Part shown: positions 1 to 6,404 of the stretch, one piece after another | How positions within the stretch are numbered: position 1 is the first letter of the stretch | How the letters are laid out: each line of letters begins with the position of its first letter | NCBI GenBank assembly: GCA_020853255.1 | Contig: JADYZI010000049.1 | Span: forward strand, 1 to 18,602 | DNA from: Acidobacteriota bacterium | Lineage (GTDB): Bacteria; Acidobacteriota; Blastocatellia; Pyrinomonadales; Pyrinomonadaceae | Reading direction: 5' to 3' | Length of the DNA stretch: 18,602 nucleotides | Program-made: the position numbers and the translations under genes | Notes under the pieces: generated by a model | Seen by the model: only the letters and a program-made list of their open reading frames with translations | What the model was told of the DNA's origin: nothing | Database searches by the model: none

Positions 1-874
1 AAAACCGTCGCAACTCACAACCCCTTTATGTCAAGTACCATGACGTTTTTAGTTTAGCAGATAAGAAAACCGTCGCAACTCACAACCTAATCCCGGTCAT
101 CATTCAACTCCCTGATCAGTTTAGCAGATAAGAAAACCGTCGCAACTCACAACCTACCAGCGGAATGCGGCTGTTATCGGAAAGTTTAGCAGATAAGAAA
201 ACCGTCGCAACTCACAACGGTTTTAGTTAAAGGGCTAGCTAAATATGGAGTTTAGCAGATAAGAAAACCGTCGCAACTCACAACGCTTTCTTAAGCCGAT
301 GCGTCCAGCCGTAGAGTTTAGCAGATACGAAAACCGTCGCAACTCACAACTCTTTTGAGCTTGATACCGAGGGCTAAGGGAGTTTAGCAGATAAGAAAAC
401 CGTCGCAACTCACAACCGCGGCCCGGAAGTCGGCATCTTTAGCGTAGTTTAGCAGATAAGAAAACCGTCGCAACTCACAACGTCAGTCGTAATTATCCGC
501 CGCAGAGCTCCAGTTTAGCAGATAAGAAAACCGTCGCAACTCACAACCGAGCACATGATGGTGCCCGGTCTCGGAATAGTTTAGCAGATAAGAAAACCGT
601 CGCAACTCACAACGAACGGGCGTTCGTCGCAGGAAGACGCAGAGTTTAGCAGATAAGAAAACCGTCGCAACTCACAACTTGATAGTATCATAGAAAGTCA
701 CAACTCTAAGTTTAGCAGATAAGAAAACCGTCGCAACTCACAACTCAGGCCGCTATTCACCAAGCCTTGATAAGTTTAGCAGATAAGAAAACCGTCGCAA
801 CTCACAACTTGACGGTGCTTCAGTGAATCATCACGAGAAGTTTAGCAGATAAGAAAACCGTCGCAACTCACAAC
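1..874. CRISPR. CRISPR array, 14 repeats / 13 spacers, continues left of window
   Basis: A 36-bp repeat recurs at 1-21 (partial), 51, 118, 183, 249, 315, 381, 446, 512, 578, 643, 709, 773 and 839-874. Read on the plus strand it begins AGTTTAGCAGATAAG and ends CGTCGCAACTCACAAC. All copies are identical except 315-350, which has C for A at 328. The 13 spacers are 28-31 bp and mutually unrelated. The repeat has no strong internal palindrome. Read on the minus strand it begins GTTGTGAG and ends CTGCTAAACT, and 36-bp repeats with about 30-bp spacers are usual for type II arrays. No cas gene or tracrRNA is in the window, so the subtype is inference. The last repeat is not degenerate, so this end does not reveal which side is older. 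Confidence 0.98.
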
Positions 875-909
875 TGCCGCGGGCGGAAGGCACGCCCTCG
901 GCAGTTGTG
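869..909. other. stem-loop formed by the end of the last CRISPR repeat and flanking DNA
   Basis: Arms 869-885 and 893-909 are 17 nt long and complementary except for one position, with a 7-nt loop. The left arm includes the last six bases of the final repeat (CACAAC); the right arm ends in GTTGTG. There is no T-tract, so a standard intrinsic terminator is not clear. It could end array transcription, or on the other strand fold the 5' end of the first repeat. Confidence 0.75.
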
Positions 910-940
910 GATTTGCGGCGTTTACTACACGCCGCAAATC
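910..940. other. perfect 12-bp stem-loop next to the CRISPR array
   Basis: Arms GATTTGCGGCGT (910-921) and ACGCCGCAAATC (929-940) are perfectly complementary around a 7-nt loop. It abuts the preceding stem-loop with no gap. It has no T-tract on the plus strand. A role as array boundary or transcription stop is possible but not shown. Confidence 0.75.
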
Positions 941-1111
941 GGCACCTAGGGTGGGCCCGGGCGGGCCACGTTCGTTTCATTCCTATCATACGTTTTATCC
1001 AAATCATTCGCGTCGTTCGCGGCTTTCGGATCGGGGTCGGCAATGCGGGTGCCGGGCGTCTAGACTTGTGTGCGGCGCCGGGATCCGGCGGCGGTTGGAT
1101 GGACAGTAAAT
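941..1111. other. intergenic stretch with a quasi-periodic repeat
   Basis: Between the hairpins and the terminase lies non-coding DNA. About 969-1027 consists of imperfect reiterations of motifs such as CATTCGCGTCGTTCGCGG. No promoter is recognised with confidence. A weak AGG/GGA-type ribosome site may lie just before 1112. Confidence 0.4.
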
Positions 1112-2713
1112 ATGGGAAAAGAGAAAGACGCAACGATGGTAGAGGCGTGCAGGGTGCTGTATATGAAGTATGGCGGAATGCAGCACGGGCGGATCGAGGC
1201 GGAGATGCACGCGGCGGGGTGGACGGCGTTTCGTTCGCGCAATCTTTATTCGACGTATCAGGAAGGCCGGCTGAAAAGCCGGGGCTGGATCGAACGGTTC
1301 GGCTGGAAGGCGGCACTCGAACGACGGAACAGAAGGGCCGAAACGCAGCGAATCCGCCGGGGAAACAAGGCCAGGCTGCACGGAACATTTGATAATTGGG
1401 TAAAAAGAGCGACGCCCGGAATGAAATGGACTGCACGGCATCATCTGTTTATTTGCGGGCATTTGCAGCGGGTCACCAGCGGCGATGCACGGCGGCTGAT
1501 GATCTTTGTGCCGCCGCGGCATGGCAAGTCGGAGCTGGTAACGGTGCGGTATGCCGCGTGGCGGTTGATCAGGGAACCGGAGCTTCGCGTGATAGTCGGT
1601 TGTTACAACCAAAAGCTTGCGAACAGATTTTCGCGCAAGATCAAACGGCTAGTCGCGTGCCGGACGGAGATCTCAAAACAAAAGCACGCGGCGGAAGAAT
1701 GGGAAACAACCGTCGGCGGCGGGGTCAAGGCGGTTGGTGTAGGGGCCGGGATCACCGGATTCGGCGGCGACCTGATCATTATCGATGATCCGGTCAAGGG
1801 ACGCGCGTCGGCGGATTCCCGTACGCTTCGGGACAGCACATGGGATTGGTACAAGGACGATATTCACACGCGGCTTGAACCGGACGGGGCGGTCATTGTG
1901 ATACAAACGCGGTGGCATGACGACGACCTCGCGGGCCGGCTGTTGAAAGATATGGATGACGGCGGCGAAAAATGGGAGTCGGTGCGGCTGGCGGCCCTGG
2001 CCGAACCGGAAGGCGGCGATGGACTTGACCCGCTTGGCCGCGCCGAGGGCGAAGCGTTGTGGCCGGAACGGTTTGATGCGGAAGCCCTGCTTGCCATCAA
2101 GCGGCGGCTTGGGCCGCGATCGTTTGCCGCGCTTTATCAGCAGCGGCCGCAGCCGTTGGGCGGAACGATATTCCGGCCGGAATGGTTCACGCGGCGTGCG
2201 GCAAAAGCACCGGCGGGACTGCGTTGGGCACGCGGTTATGACCTTGCTGTTTCGCTAAAGGATTCGGCGGATTACACGGCCTCGTTCCGGTGTGCGTTGG
2301 ACACAAAGACGGGCGACCTTTATATCGCGGACGGTTTTAGGAAACGGATAGAATTTCCCGAACAGCGGCGATACGTGCTTGAGCGTATGGCGGCCGAACC
2401 GGCGACGGCCCACGGCATTGAACTGGCACTGCACGGAAAGGCATTGGTACAAGACCTTCGCCGCGACCCGCGCGCGGCCGGACGAAGCCTTCGCGGCGTT
2501 AAGGTGGACGGCGACAAGCTTTTGCGTGCCGAGGCATGGGCAAGCCTTGCCGAAGAAGGCAAGATCGTTTTGGTGAACGGTCCGTGGATAGATAATTTTA
2601 TCGACGAGGCATGTCGATTTACCGGCCGCGGCGACGCCCACGACGATCAGATAGACGCCGTCAGCCTTGCGGTGCAGATGCTAAGAAAGAATCGGGGCGG
2701 GCATTCGTTCTAA
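1112..2713 (+). CDS. phage terminase large subunit (ATPase/nuclease)
   Basis: This is a 533-residue protein resembling the DNA-packaging motor of tailed phages, which hydrolyses ATP to translocate DNA and cuts concatemers. Residues near 134-141 carry a Walker A motif (PPRHGKSE). Residues near 221-227 form a Walker B (LIIIDDP), and IVIQTRWHDDD near 262-272 fits the coupling motif. The C-terminal half has an RNase H-like nuclease pattern: GYDLAVS with Asp near 377, and HDDQID near 510-515. The first 100 residues are basic and helical, and resemble a DNA-binding extension. ATG 1112 is chosen over the in-frame ATG at 1070 because the extra 14 residues are low-complexity; ATG 1136 is also possible. 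No portal, capsid, small terminase or integrase gene flanks it, so it is probably a prophage remnant or a domesticated gene. Confidence 0.9.
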   Translation: MGKEKDATMVEACRVLYMKYGGMQHGRIEAEMHAAGWTAFRSRNLYSTYQEGRLKSRGWIERFGWKAALERRNRRAETQRIRRGNKARLHGTFDNWVKRATPGMKWTARHHLFICGHLQRVTSGDARRLMIFVPPRHGKSELVTVRYAAWRLIREPELRVIVGCYNQKLANRFSRKIKRLVACRTEISKQKHAAEEWETTVGGGVKAVGVGAGITGFGGDLIIIDDPVKGRASADSRTLRDSTWDWYKDDIHTRLEPDGAVIVIQTRWHDDDLAGRLLKDMDDGGEKWESVRLAALAEPEGGDGLDPLGRAEGEALWPERFDAEALLAIKRRLGPRSFAALYQQRPQPLGGTIFRPEWFTRRAAKAPAGLRWARGYDLAVSLKDSADYTASFRCALDTKTGDLYIADGFRKRIEFPEQRRYVLERMAAEPATAHGIELALHGKALVQDLRRDPRAAGRSLRGVKVDGDKLLRAEAWASLAEEGKIVLVNGPWIDNFIDEACRFTGRGDAHDDQIDAVSLAVQMLRKNRGGHSF

Positions 2714-2744
2714 ATTTATCGCTTCCCTTTTCGCCGTTTAGGTG

Positions 2745-2750
2745 TAAAAT
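2745..2750 (+). promoter_or_regulatory. candidate extended -10 box for the nuclease gene
   Basis: TGTAAAAT (2743-2750) matches an extended -10 and lies 6 nt before the ATG at 2757, so the transcript could be nearly leaderless. No good -35 box is visible. Confidence 0.3.
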
Positions 2751-2756
2751 CCCGAT

Positions 2757-3527
2757 ATGCTTTTGTCTAACGCTTGCGGGCGGCTGTTATGGGCCGCTCT
2801 GTTGTTCGTTCTCGCGTTGCCGTGCGCCGGCCAGGACCTGACGGCTTTTACGGGCCGCGTTTCGGCCGTTTCCGAAGGCGACGCGATGACGGTCGTTGAC
2901 AACGCGAACCGCGAACACAAGATCAGGCTTGCCGGAATTGACGCCCCTGAGGCCGGTCAGGAATTTGGCGCAGCGGCACAGAATTTTTTGAGCGGGCTGG
3001 TGCTAAACCAACCGGTGACAGTCGTGGGCCGGCGGCGCGATGATGACGGACGGCTGGTCGCACAGGTTTTCCTGCTCGGCCGCGACGTTAGCTATTCAAT
3101 GCTCTGGGCGGGCCTGGCGTGGTACGACAAAGCGGCGGGCGCCGACCAGGCAAAAGAAGATCGAAAACGCTATTCCGAAGGCGAACGGTTCGCCCGAAAG
3201 AACAAGGATAATATTTGGTCGCAAGCAAAGCCCGTTCCGCCGTGGGATTTTAGAAAGGACAATCCGCAGCCGAAAGAACCGGAACGAACACTCGCCCTGA
3301 CGCAGCTAAGCCAGCCGGTCGCGCAGCCGGCGCCATCTGTGCAGCCGGCGGTTCCCGTTTCCGCAGGCCTCGAATTCGTCGGCAACAAGCAATCAAAGAT
3401 CTACCATTGGAACCCAGGCTGCCCGGGCTTTTCGAAGATCGCAGAAAAGAACCGCATCCCATTTGCCTCAAAAGCCGAAGCCGAAGCAGCCGGCTATCGC
3501 CCGGCAAAGAACTGTAAACAGGAATAG
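2757..3527 (+). CDS. secreted thermonuclease (SNase-like) with C-terminal Ada-like domain
   Basis: This is a 256-residue protein. Residues 1-26 form a signal peptide (hydrophobic core LLWAALLFVLALP). Residues about 31-160 are a staphylococcal-nuclease OB-fold. RLAGIDAPE at 57-65 supplies the equivalents of catalytic Arg35, Asp40 and Glu43 of SNase, and GR at 98-99 the equivalent of Arg87. A Pro-rich linker (160-203) leads to a small domain at 206-253 with IYHWNPGCPGF and AAGYRPAKNC. This resembles the Ada-type metal-binding domain often found after secreted nucleases, but only two cysteines are present. It probably degrades DNA or RNA outside the cytoplasm. It starts 43 nt after the terminase gene, but export and domain layout suggest an independent gene. 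Confidence 0.9.
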   Translation: MLLSNACGRLLWAALLFVLALPCAGQDLTAFTGRVSAVSEGDAMTVVDNANREHKIRLAGIDAPEAGQEFGAAAQNFLSGLVLNQPVTVVGRRRDDDGRLVAQVFLLGRDVSYSMLWAGLAWYDKAAGADQAKEDRKRYSEGERFARKNKDNIWSQAKPVPPWDFRKDNPQPKEPERTLALTQLSQPVAQPAPSVQPAVPVSAGLEFVGNKQSKIYHWNPGCPGFSKIAEKNRIPFASKAEAEAAGYRPAKNCKQE

Positions 3528-3546
3528 ACGGAACAAGAAAGGCGAA

Positions 3547-3579
3547 AGAACCCACCGGCTTACGCGAGGTGGTTCTGAC
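3547..3579. repeat. 33-bp palindromic repeat, copy 1
   Basis: It starts AGAACCCACC and ends ACGCGAGGTGGTTCTGAC. The ends AGAACC-CACC and GGTG-GTTCT can pair. A near-identical copy follows at 3593-3625. Confidence 0.75.
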
Positions 3580-3592
3580 ATCCTGCGGCCTA

Positions 3593-3625
3593 AGAACCCA
3601 CCCGCTGACGCGAGGTGGTACTGAC
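3593..3625. repeat. 33-bp palindromic repeat, copy 2
   Basis: Direct copy of 3547-3579 with three base differences. The pair sits between the nuclease and beta-lactamase genes and would be translated if the beta-lactamase were started upstream of 3654, which argues for the later start. The AGAACC-ACC / GGTGGTTCT core recurs within the element at 16355-16501. Confidence 0.75.
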
Positions 3626-3653
3626 TATTGCGACGTGTTATATTCGTTTGCTT

Positions 3654-4604
3654 ATGAAATATTACCTTTTTATCCTCGCTATTTTTCTGACGGCGTGCGG
3701 CGGTGCGGCCAATTCGAATCAGACGGCCGCACCTACGCCCGGCGTGGTCATTACGCGGACGCCCGCTCCGCGCCAGGCACCGGACGCACAGCTTGAACAA
3801 CAGTTTGCCGAGATTGCCAAGGGCGCGAATGGCAAGGTCGGCATTGCGGCGTTCGTCCTCGAGACGGGCCAGAACGCCTCGCTGAACGCCGACGAAAAAT
3901 TTGCGATGCAGAGCGTTTACAAACTGCCTATCGCGATGGCGGCGATGAAGCAGGTCGATGCCGGGAAATTCAAAGCAGATCAGGAGATAGAGATAAAGAA
4001 AGAGGATTTTGTCGCAAACGGACAGGCCTCGCTGCTGCGCGATAATTTTCCGGATGGGACGAAGATACCGCTTTGGCATGTGATCGAATACGCGATTTCG
4101 CAAAGCGACGGCACGGCCAGCGACGTGCTGATGAACCTGGCCGGCGGTGCGGGCGAAGTGCAGAAATATATCGGCGAGCTTGGCATAAGCGATATGGCCG
4201 TTAAGAGCACCGAGAAGGAATTAGGAAAGGACGTGAAGGTGCAGTATGAGAATTTTGCAACGCCGAACGCCGCTGTCGCTCTGTTGACCGAATTGAAGAG
4301 CGGCAACTCGCTCGAACGCGAACGGCGAAAGCTGATAATGGACTTTATGAACGAATCAGTGCCCGGCCAGGACCGGCTTCGCGGCCTTTTGCCGGACAGC
4401 GCTTATGTCGCGCACAAGACCGGGACCTCAGGCACACGCGGCGGCATCACGGCCGCGACAAACGATATCGGCATCATCCAACTACCGAACGGAAACTATG
4501 CCCTGATAGCTGTTTTTGTCGGTGATTCAAAAGCAGATGATGATACCCGTGCCGCCGTGATCGCAAAGGCCGCAAAATCGGTTTGGGATAAATGGGGATT
4601 GTGA
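3654..4604 (+). CDS. class A beta-lactamase family lipoprotein
   Basis: This is a 316-residue serine beta-lactamase-fold protein. A lipoprotein signal (MKYYLFILAIFLTAC) puts the lipidated Cys at residue 15, followed by a Thr/Pro-rich linker. The active-site tetrad SVYK is at 87-90, SDG at 151-153 takes the place of the usual SDN loop, the TEKE segment near 186-189 matches the general-base Glu of PER-like (subclass A2) enzymes, and KTG is at 255-257. It would acylate and hydrolyse beta-lactams at the cell envelope; substrate range cannot be read from sequence. The start at 3654 places the signal peptide correctly and avoids the palindromic repeat ending at 3625. The stop is followed by a large hairpin (4645-4700) shared with the convergent Uma2 gene. 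Confidence 0.88.
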   Translation: MKYYLFILAIFLTACGGAANSNQTAAPTPGVVITRTPAPRQAPDAQLEQQFAEIAKGANGKVGIAAFVLETGQNASLNADEKFAMQSVYKLPIAMAAMKQVDAGKFKADQEIEIKKEDFVANGQASLLRDNFPDGTKIPLWHVIEYAISQSDGTASDVLMNLAGGAGEVQKYIGELGISDMAVKSTEKELGKDVKVQYENFATPNAAVALLTELKSGNSLERERRKLIMDFMNESVPGQDRLRGLLPDSAYVAHKTGTSGTRGGITAATNDIGIIQLPNGNYALIAVFVGDSKADDDTRAAVIAKAAKSVWDKWGL

Positions 4605-4641
4605 GGACGCGTGAAGTTGTCCGAAAGGCTCGAAGTAAGAT

Positions 4642-4703
4642 GCAGAAGCCCGCGCGTTAGCAAGATGCTCGTATTAAGCCCTTGCTAGCACGCGGGCTTC
4701 CGC
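4642..4703. repeat. inverted pair of REP-like elements, probable bidirectional terminator
   Basis: Arms 4645-4664 (GAAGCCCGCGCGTTAGCAAG) and 4681-4700 are complementary at 18 of 20 positions around a 16-nt loop. They belong to the same family as the repeats at 15024-15201 and 18187-18258. The site lies between two convergent genes. Confidence 0.8.
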
Positions 4704-4712
4704 ACGTCTTAT

Positions 4713-5288
4713 TCAGCCAAGAATGTCATCAACGGCCAGATCAATTTCCGGCATGGTTTCCGAAACGGCATTTTCGCCGCGGGTATAGACCTTTACGAGT
4801 CCAAAACCGTTTTCCTTCGGCCGTGAATGGACCTCAACGCGATCATGCGCAAGATCGATCAGCCATGCTTCAGATATACCGGCAGATGCGTACCGGCTAA
4901 ACTTTAATCCGCGGTCGAATTCAACACTCGAATCGGCTGCTTCGACGATCAAAATGACGTCCTTTGCACGCGGCAGTTCATCCTTATAGAGATCTGGCAC
5001 CGGCCGCAGCAACGCTATGTCTGGCTGAGGCTCACTTTCAGAATCAAGCACGATCGGGTTCTGAACACTGACGACGAACTGCTGGCCAAGACGTGAGAAG
5101 TACGCGTTCAGGAAATTGACGCAGCGTACATGCAGGCTGCCAACTGGCGACATGTCAAAAATTTCTCCTCCAATGAGTTCAACGCGGTCATCAGAAGCAA
5201 AGGCCCCTTTGTCCGCCATCAGATGGTAGATCTCCACCGTGATAGGGAAATGTCGCGGAGTTGGGCCATTTAACGCAAGATTCTGCAT
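4713..5288 (-). CDS. Uma2-family (DUF820) endonuclease-like protein
   Basis: This is a 191-residue PD-(D/E)xK-fold protein of the Uma2 family, which is expanded in cyanobacteria and several soil phyla; its biological role is poorly known. Diagnostic pieces are ELIGGEIFDMSP (38-48), PQPDIALL with Asp90, the strand VILIVEAADSS with Glu116, then FDRGLKFSRYASAGISEAWLID with Lys129. These positions fit the family's catalytic Asp-Glu-Lys set. ATG 5288 is preferred to the upstream in-frame TTG at 5309 because a TATAAT box lies just upstream at 5303-5298. It is convergent with the beta-lactamase gene and on the same strand as the DUF2911 gene, 123 nt away. Confidence 0.85.
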   Translation of the reverse strand: MQNLALNGPTPRHFPITVEIYHLMADKGAFASDDRVELIGGEIFDMSPVGSLHVRCVNFLNAYFSRLGQQFVVSVQNPIVLDSESEPQPDIALLRPVPDLYKDELPRAKDVILIVEAADSSVEFDRGLKFSRYASAGISEAWLIDLAHDRVEVHSRPKENGFGLVKVYTRGENAVSETMPEIDLAVDDILG

Positions 5289-5297
5289 ATTCAACGC

Positions 5298-5303
5298 ATT
5301 ATA
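5298..5303 (-). promoter_or_regulatory. candidate -10 box for the Uma2 gene
   Basis: A perfect TATAAT on the minus strand lies 9 nt before the ATG at 5288, implying a very short or absent leader. The -35 region (TTTTAG at 17-bp spacing) is poor. Confidence 0.4.
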
Positions 5304-5411
5304 AGGCAAATCCGGGTGGACTAAAAGACCCTTAGGACAGAAGGTGAGTCTGTCCCGTGATTTGAGGCGAGTCTATTTAGCTTCCGCTGCTGAGGCGCGG
5401 GCCCGATCCTT

Positions 5412-6365
5412 TTACTGCTTCCCCGCTTTCAGGTCGGCGAGGCGTTTCTCAAGCGCCGAGGTATCGGCCTTTTCAGCCTTGCCGAGTTCGACGGCTTTTT
5501 CCGCAACCGGAATTGCCTCTTTCGAACGGCCGGCGGCGATGAGAATGCTGGCTTTCTGCGCGGTGTTCTGGAAATTCGGCTTTGCCTTTAGCTGTTCGTC
5601 GATCGCACTGAGCGCCTGGCCGTACCATTTACCGGCGTCGGCGGCGGCGTTGTTGCGTTTGGCAAAGTTTGCGGCACTCAGCGGCGTTTGCCAATCGTCA
5701 GGCTTTGCGGCGGCGACCGCGACCGCGGCCTTCTTCAGGATCAATCCATTCTGGTCCTTGACCTCGACGGTGAACGGAACCGAGACCTTTTCCCAGCGGA
5801 TATTGACCTGTGCGGCATTGTCGGCGGTCGGTTCGATCTCGAACGCCAGCCACTCCTGATGCTCGGCGGCCTGTGGTTTTGCCTTTACACGCAGCTTGTC
5901 TTTTGTCTGATCGTAATTAAAACTTCCCCACTGGTTCTCGGTGTCGTTAAAGACGATGGTCCATTCATCCTTGCCGGGGATCGTGTGCAGGCTGTAGCTG
6001 CCGGCGGCAAGCGGCTGGCCGTTTATCAGCACGTCATCGGTCACGGTGAACTGCGTCGCTTCGTTCGCACCGGTCCGCCAAATGTGGCCGAATGGAACGA
6101 TCGGTGCACCGGCGGGACGCGTGTTCTGATTATCAAGCGTCGCCTCGCCCTTTGCATCGGCCACCGCATCGCCCCAGATCTTTCGCCCCTTCACACCCGG
6201 ACGGCTATACTTGATCGTCACGTCCGTCACCCCGATCGTCTGCATCACGCTCCCGTTAGAACTAGGCCGCGGCAGCCGCAATTGCCCCGACACACCATCA
6301 GCCCCGATCAATACAAATGAAACGACCGCCACCAATATCGCAGAAACCCGTGTAAACCTGTACAT
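5412..6365 (-). CDS. DUF2911 domain protein, secreted
   Basis: This is a 317-residue protein with a signal peptide (MYRFTRVSAILVAVVSFVLIG). The DUF2911 region covers about residues 28-190, with IKYSRPGVKGRKIWG, VPFGHIWRTGANEATQF and LAAGSYSLHTIPGKDEWTIVFN. The last 100 residues are Ala/Lys-rich helices that look like a degenerate TPR unit. The function of DUF2911 is unknown; such proteins are common in Bacteroidota and Acidobacteriota and are expected in the periplasm or outside. The start at 6365 has a GGAG 8 nt upstream; the open frame extends further but would run antisense into the RHS gene. Confidence 0.88.
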   Translation of the reverse strand: MYRFTRVSAILVAVVSFVLIGADGVSGQLRLPRPSSNGSVMQTIGVTDVTIKYSRPGVKGRKIWGDAVADAKGEATLDNQNTRPAGAPIVPFGHIWRTGANEATQFTVTDDVLINGQPLAAGSYSLHTIPGKDEWTIVFNDTENQWGSFNYDQTKDKLRVKAKPQAAEHQEWLAFEIEPTADNAAQVNIRWEKVSVPFTVEVKDQNGLILKKAAVAVAAAKPDDWQTPLSAANFAKRNNAAADAGKWYGQALSAIDEQLKAKPNFQNTAQKASILIAAGRSKEAIPVAEKAVELGKAEKADTSALEKRLADLKAGKQ

Positions 6366-6404
6366 CCCTATTTCTCCTTTGACCTTTTTCGAAACTCCAA
6401 CCGA

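Noticed and set aside
697..706. GTCACAACTC inside spacer 11 resembles part of the repeat (GTCGCAACTC)
   Set aside because: Only 9 of 10 bases match with no surrounding similarity; chance is sufficient.
1..874. Self-targeting spacers against genes in this window
   Set aside because: No spacer was seen by eye to match the terminase, RHS or other genes; a genome-wide search would be needed for any firmer statement.
831..1612. Open frames over the array end and the start of the terminase, both strands
   Set aside because: They span CRISPR repeats and hairpins or lie in the wrong frame of the terminase; composition is Arg/Pro/Ser-rich as expected for shadows.
5335..5355. 7-bp hairpin (GGACAGA/TCTGTCC) between the Uma2 and DUF2911 genes
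   Set aside because: Short stem without a T-tract on the relevant strand; too weak to call a terminator.
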